From: Bacteroidota bacterium
Lineage (GTDB): Bacteria; Bacteroidota; Bacteroidia; Bacteroidales; UBA6013
Assembly: GCA_020048645.1 (NCBI GenBank)
Contig: JAIFMG010000026.1
Coordinates: 1-64,000 of the forward strand
Length of the DNA stretch: 64,000 bases
Direction: 5' to 3'
The notes below the pieces were generated by a model, which was not told where the DNA came from, made no database searches, and saw only the letters and a program-made list of their open reading frames with translations. Position numbers and translations under genes: made by a program. This document shows, one piece after another, positions 34,158 through 43,766 of the stretch (its first letter is position 1; each line of letters begins with the position of its first letter).

Positions 34158-35759
34158 TCAGATTTTCACCTTCGCGGCGATGCGCTCGGCGCACTTTTCG
34201 CCGTCCATGGCCGCCGACATGATGCCGCCGGCGTATCCTGCTCCTTCGCCACAAGGGTAAAGGTTCTGGATTTGAGGATGTTCGAGGCTGTCCTTGTCGC
34301 GTGGGATCTGCACGGGCGAGGAAGTCCGAGACTCCATGGCCACGACCACGGCCTCGTCGGTGAGGTAGCCCTTCATCTGCCGGCCGAAGTTCAGAAAGGC
34401 CTTGCGCAGGCGGCTGCTGATGCTTTCGGGCATCCAGAAGTGGATGGGCGAAGAGATGATGCCTGGGCGATACGATGTTTCTGGAAGATGTTGGCTGATG
34501 CGCTTCTGCACGAAGTCCGTCATGAGCTGGGCCGGGGCCGTCTGTCCCTTGCCGCCGTTGGTGAAGGCCCAGCGTTCGAGCTGCTGCTGGTAGCGCAGGC
34601 CCGCGAGCACGCCGTGCTCGGCCAGGTGGGCGTAGTCCTCGGGCCGGATTTCGACGACCATGCCCGAGTTGGCGAAGGGCGAGTTGCGCGTCGAGGGCGA
34701 CATTCCGTTGACGACCACTTCGTCGGGCGAGGTGGACGAGGAGACGATGTAGCCGCCAGGGCACATGCAGAAGGAATACACGCCGCGGCCATCGATCTGG
34801 TTGGCCAGGTTGTAGGAAGCCGCGGGCAAATAGTCGTCGCGCACCTCGCAACTGTACTGGATCGAGTCGATGAGGTCTTGTGGATGCTCGATGCGCACGC
34901 CCATCGCGAAGGCTTTTTCTTGCAGTTGGATGCCCTTCTGGTGCAGCAGCTCGTAGATGTCGCGGGCCGAGTGCCCCGTGGCCAGGATGACGCCCTCGCC
35001 CATGACCTGCTGCCGCGTCTCGGGCTCGGCTTCTTGTCCATCTTCTTTGACGCCAACCACTTCCACGCCAACGGCCTTCCCGTCTTTGAGCAGTATGTCC
35101 GTCACCTTGGTGTTGAAGTGCATCTGGCCGCCGCTGGCGCTGATGGTCTGCCGGATGGCCGTTACGATCTTGGGCAGGCGGTCGGTGCCGATGTGCGGAT
35201 GCGCCTCGTAGAGGATGTCCTCCTGGGCGCCGTGCTGGTAGAAGATCTCGAGGATCTTCTGCAAGTCGCCCCGCTTTTTGGAACGGGTGTAAATCTTCCC
35301 ATCCGAGAAAGTTCCGGCTCCGCCTTCGCCGAAGCTGTAGTTGGAGTTGGGGTTGACGATGTGCTTGGTGTTGAGCCGCCCGATGTCTTTGCGCCGCCCA
35401 ATGACCTCCTTGCCCCGGTCGAGCACGATGGGCTTGATTCCCAGCTCGATAAGCCTAAGCGCCGCGAACATTCCGGCGGGCCCGGCCCCGACGATGACCA
35501 CGGCCGGCCGGTGCCCCACCTGCCCGTAGTTGAACTCGGTGTGCCGGCGGGCGTACTTTTCGGCCGGCTCGCCCACGACCAGTTGCAGGGCCAGGTTGAC
35601 GCGCACCTTGTGCCCGCGGGCGTCGATGGAGCGGCGGAGGATGCGGTGGAAGGTGATTTCCTTCTCGGAAACCTTGGCCTCTTCGGCGGCCAGCGGCAGG
35701 TAGTTCTCCTCCGCCGAGGCTTGCTCGGGGCTGAGCGTCAGTTCGACTTGGTGTAGCAT
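34158..35759 (-). CDS. FAD-dependent dehydrogenase (COG2509-like)
   Basis: 533 residues. An N-terminal RNA-binding-like domain of about 90 residues is followed by the dinucleotide-binding motif VVIVGAGPAGMFAALRLIEL, the family segments NYSFGEGGAGTFSDGKIYTR and ILATGHSARDIYELL, and the FAD-contacting end NLYPCGEGAGYAGGIMSAAM. This is the conserved uncharacterised FAD-dependent dehydrogenase family. The substrate is unknown. The start at 35759 (MLHQVELTL) is set by the promoter box at 35797-35790; an upstream ATG at 35852 would precede it. Confidence 0.85.
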   Translation of the reverse strand: MLHQVELTLSPEQASAEENYLPLAAEEAKVSEKEITFHRILRRSIDARGHKVRVNLALQLVVGEPAEKYARRHTEFNYGQVGHRPAVVIVGAGPAGMFAALRLIELGIKPIVLDRGKEVIGRRKDIGRLNTKHIVNPNSNYSFGEGGAGTFSDGKIYTRSKKRGDLQKILEIFYQHGAQEDILYEAHPHIGTDRLPKIVTAIRQTISASGGQMHFNTKVTDILLKDGKAVGVEVVGVKEDGQEAEPETRQQVMGEGVILATGHSARDIYELLHQKGIQLQEKAFAMGVRIEHPQDLIDSIQYSCEVRDDYLPAASYNLANQIDGRGVYSFCMCPGGYIVSSSTSPDEVVVNGMSPSTRNSPFANSGMVVEIRPEDYAHLAEHGVLAGLRYQQQLERWAFTNGGKGQTAPAQLMTDFVQKRISQHLPETSYRPGIISSPIHFWMPESISSRLRKAFLNFGRQMKGYLTDEAVVVAMESRTSSPVQIPRDKDSLEHPQIQNLYPCGEGAGYAGGIMSAAMDGEKCAERIAAKVKI

Positions 35760-36278
35760 GGGGGCTTGTGTCTTTTCTTCTTTGGACCGCGAAAGTACAC
35801 ATACCCGCCATGCTGGCAACTTTTTTGGACGGATAAAATCTCGTGGGAGCATCGCAGGAGGATTTCTTTGGAGATTTTCCTGATGGCTCGCGAAGGTTGT
35901 TGCTGTGTTTTCCGTTGGGTTGTCGCATGGCCAGAGATTCGGAATACGATTGGGATGAGGTTCAGGCGGGGGCTCTGGGCGGGCGGTTCGTCCGAAACCT
36001 CGGACCTCTGGGCGGGTGCGACTTTTTGTCGCTCTTTCATGCGAGGCTCACATTTGAAAACCTTATTTATTGGGAGGATTTGATAACTTTGCCCTGCGAA
36101 AAATGAACAGCGGGCGGAGGCTTGTCGTTGCGAATGGGGCTTTGGTCATTCGATAAGTCGTGTTTTCGCAGGGCAGATTCCTGCGTTTTCCGTATCACCT
36201 GCTGCGATTCTCGTATCAAATTGATTTCAAATTCCCCTTTTGATTTTCATTCCCATCACCCCCAACCATCATTCATCC
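35760..36278. other. Intergenic region, 519 bases, divergent promoters
   Basis: Holds the minus-strand promoter of the FAD dehydrogenase (35819-35790) and, on the plus strand, an exact TAACTTTG box at 36084-36091. A hairpin-forming stretch near 35978-35993 (GTCCGA, AACC, TCGGAC) is flanked by two copies of CTCTGGGCGGG. Short open frames here lack conserved features, so no gene is called. Confidence 0.4.
35790..35819 (-). promoter_or_regulatory. Promoter of the FAD dehydrogenase-fmt unit
   Basis: On the minus strand TTG (35819-35817), 19 bases, then TACTTTCG (35797-35790), one base off TAnnTTTG. The same TACTTTCG box occurs before ribH (54592) and before the CHU_C gene (62395). Confidence 0.55.
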
Positions 36279-37319
36279 ATGAAGAAAAAGCAATTCTTGA
36301 GCATGGGCTTGGCGGCCTTGTTGTTGGCCGGCTCATGCACCTACAGCCCCACCTACGTCACCCCGGGCGCCGAGGGCGGCTCGAACTCTTCGAGCGCCTC
36401 GGGCGCGGGCCAGGAGACGGCCGCGACCGTCGCCCCAGACGAGTCGAAAGACCAGGCGACGGACTCGAAGACCGAATCGGCCGGGGCCAACTTCAGCGGC
36501 GCTGGCCTGCGCGAGTACGTGGGCAAGATCGATGGCCGGTACCCGATCCGCGCCGTGTTCCAGGTGCGCGGCGGCCAGGTCCAGTCGGGCAAGTACTTCT
36601 ACGAATCGTCGGGCGAAGACCTGATCTGGATGGCCCAGGAGAACGGCCTGGCGGAGTACAACGTCAAGGGCGCGCTGATCGGCTCTTTGTCGCTCTCGGG
36701 CGACGACAACATCACGGGCACCTGGACCAACAAGGACGGCAGCAAGCGCCTCCGCGTGGAGCTGCGGGCCGAGCAGGGCGCCTACACCCACGCGAAGGTC
36801 GATGCCTTCGCGGCCAAGGTCAGCAACGGCGACTTCCTGGGCTACCTGCACAACTTCGCCTGGGTACACACCTTCCCCATCACGAACACCGCGGCCGTCG
36901 GCATGAGCCTGCTCGACCTGCCCAACAGCCGCTACCGCAAGCTGAACCGCGCGGACGCTGAGGAGGCCCTGGCCGGGCTCTGCTACCTGGTGGGCGACAA
37001 GATCGTCACGGTCCACTACGAGAGCTTCATGGGAAGTATCGGCATGGACACCGAAATGGTCATCAACACCTACTCGGGCGACGGCAGCCACATCGACCAG
37101 GAGGTCATCTCCATGGAGATGAGCATGGATGGCTCGGGAGGCTTGATTACCTACAAAAACAGCATCAAGCTCAACTCCAACGGCAGTTTCACCATTGAGG
37201 AGTTCGAGAATTTCACGGACTTTAGCAACACGGAGCAGGGTAAAACCGAGTCGGCTGCCACTCGGCTCGGGACCACGACCTACCGCGTGGGCAGCGACGG
37301 CAAGATCAGCCGTTCGTAA
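36279..37319 (+). CDS. Predicted lipoprotein of unknown function
   Basis: 346 residues. The signal sequence MKKKQFLSMGLAALLLAGSC ends in lipobox LAGSC with Cys20. A Ser/Ala/Glu-rich linker (about 30-70) leads to a strand-rich domain (REYVGKIDGRYPIRAVFQVR, KYFYESSGEDLIWM) and a second half with VHTFPITNTAAVGMSLLD and IDQEVISMEMSMDGSG. The linker is typical of surface-tethered lipoproteins. No family recognised. A strong terminator follows, so it appears monocistronic. Confidence 0.65.
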   Translation: MKKKQFLSMGLAALLLAGSCTYSPTYVTPGAEGGSNSSSASGAGQETAATVAPDESKDQATDSKTESAGANFSGAGLREYVGKIDGRYPIRAVFQVRGGQVQSGKYFYESSGEDLIWMAQENGLAEYNVKGALIGSLSLSGDDNITGTWTNKDGSKRLRVELRAEQGAYTHAKVDAFAAKVSNGDFLGYLHNFAWVHTFPITNTAAVGMSLLDLPNSRYRKLNRADAEEALAGLCYLVGDKIVTVHYESFMGSIGMDTEMVINTYSGDGSHIDQEVISMEMSMDGSGGLITYKNSIKLNSNGSFTIEEFENFTDFSNTEQGKTESAATRLGTTTYRVGSDGKISRS

Positions 37320-37343
37320 GGCCGCGCTTTCGGCGCATGGCAA

Positions 37344-37375
37344 CCCCGCCCGACGGGTTCGGGCGGGGATTTTTT
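37344..37375 (+). terminator. Rho-independent terminator after the lipoprotein gene
   Basis: CCCCGCCCGA (37344-37353), a 5-base loop and TCGGGCGGGG (37359-37368), then ATTTTTT. Located 25 bases after the stop. Confidence 0.85.
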
Positions 37376-37477
37376 ATTCCCAAAGGGAGGCTGCGATCAT
37401 TCTCAAAAAAAACCTATCTTGTGGAAAATGTTCCTTGAATCCTTTTTCGCGCAAGCCCCCACCCCAGACATCATGAG

Positions 37478-38974
37478 ATGAAAATCGGCAACCTCCGGAT
37501 CTTCGCAAAACTTGCCCTGGCCTTTCTCCTGGCCTCGATAATGTTCATCGTGGGGATGCTGCAGGCGGCGTACCGGATGAACAAGATGATGGACATGGCC
37601 GAGGACAGCCAGCAGGGGGAGGTGCTGCGGGCCAGCATGATGCAGCTCCGGTCGGACCACTTGGCCTGGGCCAACCAGTTGACGGAGAGCCTGATGAAAG
37701 CCCAGGTGGAAGTGGCCCAGGTCGAGACCGACCCCGCGCGCTGCGGCATGGGGCAATGGCTCCGGGGCGAAGAGCGGCGGAGCGTGGCCGAGGAGTTCCC
37801 GGAGCTGTCGGCACCCATCGCGGCGCTGGAGGAGCCGCACGAGCGGCTGCACCAGACGGTGGAGGCCCTGAACGAGGGCATCGCGGCGGGCCTGGGCCGC
37901 GAGGAGGCCATAGCGTTTTACTTCCGCGAGACCAAGCCGCTGCTCGACCAGGTGGGCCAGGGGCTGCAAAGGGTCGCTGCGGCCTCGCAAGGCCACATCA
38001 CGGACTTCGCGGAGGTGCGGGCGCGCCAGGCCGAGATCGTGCGGAACCTGCTGGCAGCGGCCTTCCTGGCCTCGCTGTTCTCGGGGGCGGTGGCGTGGTG
38101 GGTGGCGCGCAACCTGACAGTGCGCCTCAACCTGGGCCTGCAATACGCGCAAAGCCTGGCGCAGGGCGACTTGAGCGCCAGCCTGCCCGAGCAGGAGATG
38201 GACGAGCTGGGCGAGCTTTCGCAGAGCCTGAACCAGAGCGCGAAGGTCCTGCGCGAGACGGTCGCCGAGGTGCTGCGGATGGGCATCAGCCTCGACCAGG
38301 CCAGCCAGGAGCTGAACACGGCCATCCAGCAGGTGGCCAGCCAGAGCGCGGCGCAGGCGGCCTCGGTGGAGGAGCTCAGCTCGGCGGTGGAGAACCTGGC
38401 CGAGAACCTGGCGCGCAACCAGGAAAAGGCCAGCCAGAGCCACCGCCTGGCCGCGCAGTCGCGGGAGCTCTCGTCGGTGGGCGCGGCGGTGGTGGAGCGC
38501 AACCACGGCGAGCTGGAGCGGGTGGGCCGCGAGATACTGGTGGTGGGCGACATCGCGGCCCGGACCAACCTGCTGGCCCTGAACGCGGCCATCGAGGCGG
38601 CACGGGCGGGCGAGCACGGGCGCGGATTCGGCGTGGTGGCCGAGCAGGTGCGGGCCTTGGCCCAGCAGAGCCGCGAGAGCGCCGACAAGATCCGCGGGGC
38701 GGCCCAGCGCAGCCTTGCGAGCTCGCAGGAGGGCCTGGAGTCGATCCGCCAGCTCCTGCCGACCATCGACAAGAGCGCGGCCTACGCGCAGGACATCGAC
38801 CTGAACGGACGGCAGATGGAGCAGTCCATCGGCCAGGTCTCGGCGGCCTTGGACAGCATCAACCAGAACACCCAGCGCAGCGCGGCCGCCGCCGAGCAGA
38901 TCGCCGCCACGGCCCAGGGCCTGGCCCAACTGGCCGAGGAGATGCGCCTGCGGATGGACTTCTTCAAGGTGTGA
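37478..38974 (+). CDS. Methyl-accepting chemotaxis protein with CZB zinc-binding sensor domain
   Basis: 498 residues. Membrane helices lie at about 9-31 and 188-210. Between them is a helical domain with the CZB (chemoreceptor zinc-binding) signature: His61 and Trp64 (SDHLAWANQ), Cys89 (ARCGMGQWL), His121 and His125 (PHERLHQTV), a 3His/1Cys zinc site. A HAMP region follows, then a long coiled-coil signalling domain with the receptor hairpin tip [23 protein letters not shown] domains usually sit at the cytoplasmic end of receptors and sense zinc or hypochlorous acid; here the layout puts it in the periplasm. No che genes are near. A TATCTTGT sequence at 37415-37422 may be the -7 box. Confidence 0.88.
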   Translation: MKIGNLRIFAKLALAFLLASIMFIVGMLQAAYRMNKMMDMAEDSQQGEVLRASMMQLRSDHLAWANQLTESLMKAQVEVAQVETDPARCGMGQWLRGEERRSVAEEFPELSAPIAALEEPHERLHQTVEALNEGIAAGLGREEAIAFYFRETKPLLDQVGQGLQRVAAASQGHITDFAEVRARQAEIVRNLLAAAFLASLFSGAVAWWVARNLTVRLNLGLQYAQSLAQGDLSASLPEQEMDELGELSQSLNQSAKVLRETVAEVLRMGISLDQASQELNTAIQQVASQSAAQAASVEELSSAVENLAENLARNQEKASQSHRLAAQSRELSSVGAAVVERNHGELERVGREILVVGDIAARTNLLALNAAIEAARAGEHGRGFGVVAEQVRALAQQSRESADKIRGAAQRSLASSQEGLESIRQLLPTIDKSAAYAQDIDLNGRQMEQSIGQVSAALDSINQNTQRSAAAAEQIAATAQGLAQLAEEMRLRMDFFKV

Positions 38975-39154
38975 ACCGGGCGCCGAATACCCACGCAGCC
39001 CGAGCCGAAGCAAGGAACCAAGATCACGCGGCCCTGGCCCATCCCGCTTATTGGCAAAGCGTTATGGGCATTCGTGGTGCGAAATAGGCTGTTGGGCACG
39101 AAAAAGTATGGGGCCATTTGAAAAAAAAGTGTTATTTTGCATCAAAGCGCACCC

Positions 39155-39604
39155 ATGAAGAAACTCTCCCTTATCGTTTTCTTGGGCCTTTCGGTGGCCC
39201 TTTTGTCCAACAAATGCCAAAACCAGGACGGCCAGACGGTCGCCACCGAGCGTCCAATCCTGGACCGCCCGCTCAGCACGGGGCGGCAGCCGCAGATCGG
39301 CCGCGAGGCGGGCAAGATGATCCAAAGCGGCGCGGTCGTGGAGGGCAAGCTGGTCCTGGAGCTGGAGCACCCCGGCGGCTGCGGGGAGCACGACTACCAC
39401 CTGTACTTTTCGGGCGCCTACGTCAAGACACTGCCCCCAGGCGCCCCGATGATGCTGACCCACGAACAAACGACCGACGACACCTGTAGCCAGACCATCC
39501 GGCAAGTGGTCCGCTTCGACCTCTCGCCTCTGGGCAACAGCGGCTACGACAGCATCTGGATTTCGATTCAAAACCATGAAGGCGAATACGTCTTCAGGCC
39601 TTAA
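39155..39604 (+). CDS. Small exported protein of unknown function
   Basis: 149 residues. A signal helix (MKKLSLIVFLGLSVALLSNK) is followed by Cys21; the residues before it are a poor lipobox, so it may be secreted or lipidated. The mature domain has four further cysteines (GGCGEHDYHLYFSG, TTDDTCSQT) and reads as a beta-sandwich (KLVLELEHPGGCGEHDYHLY, VVRFDLSPLGNSGYDSIWIS). It lies 32 bases before the secreted protease and may be cotranscribed. A possible -7 box (TTATTTTG) is at 39132-39139. Confidence 0.6.
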   Translation: MKKLSLIVFLGLSVALLSNKCQNQDGQTVATERPILDRPLSTGRQPQIGREAGKMIQSGAVVEGKLVLELEHPGGCGEHDYHLYFSGAYVKTLPPGAPMMLTHEQTTDDTCSQTIRQVVRFDLSPLGNSGYDSIWISIQNHEGEYVFRP

Positions 39605-39636
39605 TCACTCTTTTTTTTCACCCAATTTTTTCAAGC

Positions 39637-42600
39637 ATGAAAAGACTACTCATGACAGCGGCTCTGCTGTCGCTTTTCGGCTGGCAAGCCCAAGCGCAGT
39701 TGAGCCAGGGAGGGAGCCCGTACTCCTTCCAGAAGAACTTGTCGGTCGAGACCCCCGTGGTCAAGATGGGCACGGTTGACGTGGCCGCGCTGGTCCTCGA
39801 AGACCTGGAGCGCGACCTGCGCAAGGACCTGCCCTGGCGCTTCGGCCACAACTTCGAGGTCAGCCTCGACAACCAGAAGGACGGCCTCTGGACGAAGCTC
39901 GAAGACGGCTCGCGCCTGTGGACCCTGGCCATCGAATCGCCGGGCGCCTACCACATCAACCTGAACTTCGGCCGGTACAACCTGCCCAAGGGAGGGCAGT
40001 TGTTCATCTACAACGCCGACCGCAGCATGGTCATCGGGGCCTTCACCGAGGCCAACAACAACCCGGCGCAGGTGCTGGCCACCACGCTGGTGCAGGGCGA
40101 AAAGGTGATCGTCGAGTACTTCGAGCCCCGGGGCGCGGCCTTCGCCGGCGAACTGGCCATCGACATCGTGACGCACGGCTACCGCGACGCCTTCGCCTTC
40201 GCCAACAGCGACAAGGGCTTCGGCACCTCTGGCGCGTGCAACAACAACGTGGCCTGCGACATCTCCGAGGGCTGGGAAGACCCGATCCGCTCGGCGGTGA
40301 TGCTGGTGACGGGCAGCTCGGGCTTCTGCTCGGGCGCCATGATCAACAACACGGCCGAGGATGGCAAGCCCTACGTGCTCTCTGCCAACCACTGCTACAC
40401 CAACCCCGCGTCGGTCATCCTCTGGTTCAACTGGCAGAGCGAGACCTGCTCCAACCCGTCCAGCTCGCCGGCCCACCAGTCGCTCTCGGGCGGCGTGGAC
40501 CGCGCCAAGGCCGCCGCGTCCGACTTCTGGCTCTTCGAGATGAACGACGAGGTTCCCGAGTCCTACGAGGTCTTCTTCGCGGGCTGGAACAACGAGAACA
40601 TCAACTCCACCAGCAGCGTGGGCATCCACCACCCCGCCGGCGACATCAAGAAGTTCTCCGTGGACGAGGACCCCACCATCAGCTCCGAGTACATGGGCAC
40701 GACCCCGAACGCCAACGGGACCCACCTGACGATCCTCGACTGGGATTCCGGCACCACCGAGCCCGGCTCGTCCGGCTCGCCCCTGTTCGACCAGAACCAG
40801 CGCATCATCGGCCAGCTCCACGGCGGCTACGCGGCCTGCGGCAACGACGACCTGGATTCCTACGGCAAGTTCGCCTACTCTTGGAACACCGGCTCGACGG
40901 CCGCCACCCGCCTGTCGGACTGGCTCGACCCGCAAGGAACGGGCGTTACGGTCTTCGACGGCTACGACCCCAACCGCCCGCTGGTGGACAACGACGCCCA
41001 GCTCTTCAACATCAGCATCCCCGAAGACGAGTACCCCGGCCAGACCGACGTGACGCCCACCGTCACCATCCGCAACCGCGGCACCCTGAACCTCACCTCG
41101 CTGACCGTCAGCTACAACATCGACGGCGGAACCCAAGTCAACACTTCCTGGAGCGGCAACCTGGCCCCGAACGCCACCGCAGAGGTGAGCTTCCCCGAAA
41201 TCACCCTCGAAAAAGGCGACCACACCTTCAACGCCTCCACCTCCCTGCCCAACGGCGCGCAAGACCAGAACACGGCCAACGACACCAAGAGCAAGGCCTA
41301 CTTCGTCCGCGCCGACTACGACCTGGGCATCGCCCGCATCATCTCGCCCAAGCCCGCCGAGTGCTCGCCCATCGTAACGCCCTCCTTCGAGGTCATCAAC
41401 CGCGGCGGACAGACCATCACGGCCTTCGAGATCAGCTACACCATCGACGGCGGCGAAGCCGTGGTCATCAACTGGACCGGCTCGCTGGCCATGGACCAGA
41501 CCACCGTCGTCGAGTTCGACGGCGTAGAGCTGGAGCCTTCCGAGTACAGCCTCACCGCCTCGGTCAAGAACCCCAACGGCATGACCGACGAGAACGAGGC
41601 CAACAACCAGGCCAGCGTCGAGTTCGCCAACCTGCTGGGACAGAACGTCGTGATGAACATGACCACCGACAACTACGGCGACGAGACCTCGTGGGGCCTC
41701 TTCCAAGGAGATGAGCAGATCTTCTCCGGCGGCCCCCTGAGCGACGCGACCAACTACATCGAGGAGTTCTGCCTGACCGACGGATGCTACAGCTTCATCG
41801 TCCTCGACTCTTTCGGCGACGGCATCTTCGCACCCGGCGGATACAGCCTCTACAACGAGAGCCTTGATGTTACCTACATCACCGGCGGTGGCGACTTCGA
41901 CGACCAGGAGCAGACGGACTTCTGCATCATCGCCAACCCCGAGCCCAACGACGCCATCGTGAGCGCCCTCGGCTACGAAGGCGGATGCAACAGCACCGAG
42001 ATCACCCCCCTGGTCGAAATCACCAGCTTCGGCGGCGAGACCCTCACCAGCCTGGATTTCACCTACTCGCTGGGTGACAACGAGATGACCTACACCTGGA
42101 TTGGCGAAATCGGCCTCCAGCAATCCGAGGTCATCAGCCTGCCCGCCATTTCGGGTATCCTGGGCATGTCCGAACTGACCGTGACGGCCAGCGCGCCCAA
42201 CAGCCAGGACGACGCCGACCCCTCCGACAACAGCATGAGCATGGACGTCGAGCTCGCCCTGGGGCAGGCCGTGACCCTGCGCATCACCACCGACAACTTC
42301 TCCGAAGAAACCACTTGGGCCGTCCTCGATGAAGATGACCAGGTCATGGCCTCCGGCGGCGACGACTACGTGGACGCCACCACCTACGACGAGTCCTTCT
42401 GCCTGTCCATGGGCCAGTGCTACACCTTCGTGGTCTATGACTCTTATGGCGACGGCCTCATCACCGGCGGCGTAGTCATCATCAACGACGCCACCGGAGA
42501 AGTGCTCTTCACGGCCCCCGACTTCGACGACGAGGTCTCCTACGAGCTTTGCCTGACCGAGGACGAGCTGCTGGCCACCATGATCATGCCCGAGTCGGCC

Positions 42601-43281
42601 TGCGAAGGCTCGACCCTGAGCTTCGTGGCAACCTCCTCGCTGGCCACGAGCTGGAACTGGACCTTCGAGAGTGGATCGCCCGCGACGGCCAGCACGCAAT
42701 CCGCCCTGGTGACCTACGCCGAGGCCGGAACCTTCGACGTCAGCCTGACCGTCGGCGACGGAACCAGCACCGCCACCGAAACCGGCGAGATCACCATCGG
42801 CCCCATGTTCGAAGCCGACTACACCATGACCGAACCTAGCGCAGGAAGCACCGCCGACGGCGCCATCCAACTGACCGTGACCGGCGGAACCGAGCCCTAC
42901 AGCTACCTCTGGAACGACGGCAGCACCGGCGCCACCATGGAAGGAGCGGCCGTGGGCACCTACGTCGTGGTCATCACCGATGCCAGCGACTGCACCATGA
43001 GCATGACCATCGAGATGATCGTCACCAGCGTGGCAGGCCCCAACGGAACCACCAGCTACCTGGTCTTCCCCAACCCGTCCAACGGCCTGTTCAACGTCCA
43101 GATCCTCGACGGCATGAGCACCAACATCTTCCTCTACGACATGACCGGACGCCTGGTCATGGCCCGCCGCGAGGCCAGCAACCAAGTGGAGGTCGATCTT
43201 TCGCAACATGCCTCCGGCATCTACAACCTGGTCCTGCAAAACGCCATTGGCGTGAGCACCACCAGGCTGGTCAAGGAATAA
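39637..43281 (+). CDS. T9SS-exported trypsin-like (lysyl endopeptidase-type) protease with type A sorting tail
   Basis: 1214 residues. Signal peptide ends GWQAQAQ. The protease domain (about 190-450) has the Ser-protease triad His252 (LSANHCYTN), Asp296 (ASDFWLFEM) and Ser381 (PGSSGSPLF), with paired cysteines. Two CARDB-like domains follow (from about 455 and 570, TVSYNIDGG and EISYTIDGG). Next are two copies of a segment starting NMTTDNYGDETSW and RITTDNFSEETTW, a PKD-like domain (TFESGSPATASTQ), a SprB-type repeat (GGTEPYSYLWNDGSTGATM), and a C-terminal type A sorting domain (VFPNPSNGLFNVQI to TTRLVKE). It is thus predicted to cross the outer membrane by T9SS and be surface-bound or released, degrading proteins. 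A terminator follows directly. Confidence 0.92.
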   Translation: MKRLLMTAALLSLFGWQAQAQLSQGGSPYSFQKNLSVETPVVKMGTVDVAALVLEDLERDLRKDLPWRFGHNFEVSLDNQKDGLWTKLEDGSRLWTLAIESPGAYHINLNFGRYNLPKGGQLFIYNADRSMVIGAFTEANNNPAQVLATTLVQGEKVIVEYFEPRGAAFAGELAIDIVTHGYRDAFAFANSDKGFGTSGACNNNVACDISEGWEDPIRSAVMLVTGSSGFCSGAMINNTAEDGKPYVLSANHCYTNPASVILWFNWQSETCSNPSSSPAHQSLSGGVDRAKAAASDFWLFEMNDEVPESYEVFFAGWNNENINSTSSVGIHHPAGDIKKFSVDEDPTISSEYMGTTPNANGTHLTILDWDSGTTEPGSSGSPLFDQNQRIIGQLHGGYAACGNDDLDSYGKFAYSWNTGSTAATRLSDWLDPQGTGVTVFDGYDPNRPLVDNDAQLFNISIPEDEYPGQTDVTPTVTIRNRGTLNLTSLTVSYNIDGGTQVNTSWSGNLAPNATAEVSFPEITLEKGDHTFNASTSLPNGAQDQNTANDTKSKAYFVRADYDLGIARIISPKPAECSPIVTPSFEVINRGGQTITAFEISYTIDGGEAVVINWTGSLAMDQTTVVEFDGVELEPSEYSLTASVKNPNGMTDENEANNQASVEFANLLGQNVVMNMTTDNYGDETSWGLFQGDEQIFSGGPLSDATNYIEEFCLTDGCYSFIVLDSFGDGIFAPGGYSLYNESLDVTYITGGGDFDDQEQTDFCIIANPEPNDAIVSALGYEGGCNSTEITPLVEITSFGGETLTSLDFTYSLGDNEMTYTWIGEIGLQQSEVISLPAISGILGMSELTVTASAPNSQDDADPSDNSMSMDVELALGQAVTLRITTDNFSEETTWAVLDEDDQVMASGGDDYVDATTYDESFCLSMGQCYTFVVYDSYGDGLITGGVVIINDATGEVLFTAPDFDDEVSYELCLTEDELLATMIMPESACEGSTLSFVATSSLATSWNWTFESGSPATASTQSALVTYAEAGTFDVSLTVGDGTSTATETGEITIGPMFEADYTMTEPSAGSTADGAIQLTVTGGTEPYSYLWNDGSTGATMEGAAVGTYVVVITDASDCTMSMTIEMIVTSVAGPNGTTSYLVFPNPSNGLFNVQILDGMSTNIFLYDMTGRLVMARREASNQVEVDLSQHASGIYNLVLQNAIGVSTTRLVKE

Positions 43282-43299
43282 GCCTCCTGTCATCCGCCC

Positions 43300-43336
43300 A
43301 AAAAAAGCCTCCCCTTCGCCGGGGAGGCTTTTTTTT
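43300..43336. terminator. Rho-independent terminator after the protease gene
   Basis: GCCTCCCC (43307-43314), 6-base loop, GGGGAGGC (43321-43328), then eight T; six or more A on the other side make it potentially bidirectional. Confidence 0.85.
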
Positions 43337-43532
43337 GTCCATCGGCAAAGGACAAGAGCAGAAGGAAACCGCGGGCGGATGCCGCCCATACCCAATTGCG
43401 TTCGTTGGGTGACGAACACAAATCGCCATCATGCTGCGAAATTCGGATGAAAAGGCAGGCTTATGACACGGATCGGGCGAATCGCGAAGGGAAGGAATCG
43501 TTGCAGCCTTCCGCGTGCGGATTGGAGGGCAG

Positions 43533-43645
43533 CCCCCAAGGGGTGTCATCGTCTGGCCCTTCCTCCCGATGAGGACGATTTCACCCCTCGGGGTTCTGTT
43601 CTTTGGCCTGGATCAGCTTTCTACCATCATGGCACCCCTTGGGGG
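43533..43645. repeat. 13-base inverted repeat pair, 87 bases apart
   Basis: CCCCCAAGGGGTG at 43533-43545 is the exact reverse complement of CACCCCTTGGGGG at 43633-43645. Between them lie smaller inverted repeats such as ATCGTC/GACGAT. It could fold into a long stem or mark a small non-autonomous element. No flanking target duplication is evident. Confidence 0.45.
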
Positions 43646-43701
43646 TTGGACTAGCCTTCGAGGCAATCCATCACGTTTGAAAGCAACCTGGTATGAGAAT
43701 A

Positions 43702-43747
43702 GCCACGAGTCCGCGAATTGAAAAACCGAAATACGTGCGTTCGTGGC
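43702..43747. repeat. Palindromic intergenic repeat, copy 1
   Basis: Begins GCCACGA and ends TCGTGGC, with CGAATTGAAAA inside. It shares ends and core with the next element, 19 bases away, indicating a repeat family with terminal inverted repeats. Similar CACGAATT-type palindromes occur in many Bacteroidota intergenic regions (recalled, not checked). Confidence 0.55.
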
Positions 43748-43766
43748 AACAAATGACATAAAAAAA

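Noticed and set aside
35766-36106. Short open frames in the 35760-36278 gap
   Set aside because: Cys/Trp/Arg-rich translations without signal, motif or credible start. The span contains the promoter of the minus-strand gene.
39646-43419. Very long open frames antisense to real genes, e.g. 39646-43419 (minus), 2197-4977 (minus), 54871-58578 (plus)
   Set aside because: They mirror genes with strong domain evidence. High GC with C/G at third positions removes stops from the antisense frame. Their translations are Val/Leu/Gly/His-rich with no domains.
43515-43721. 68-codon frame inside the repeat-bearing intergenic region
   Set aside because: It spans the inverted repeats and part of the palindromic element, with no recognisable protein feature.
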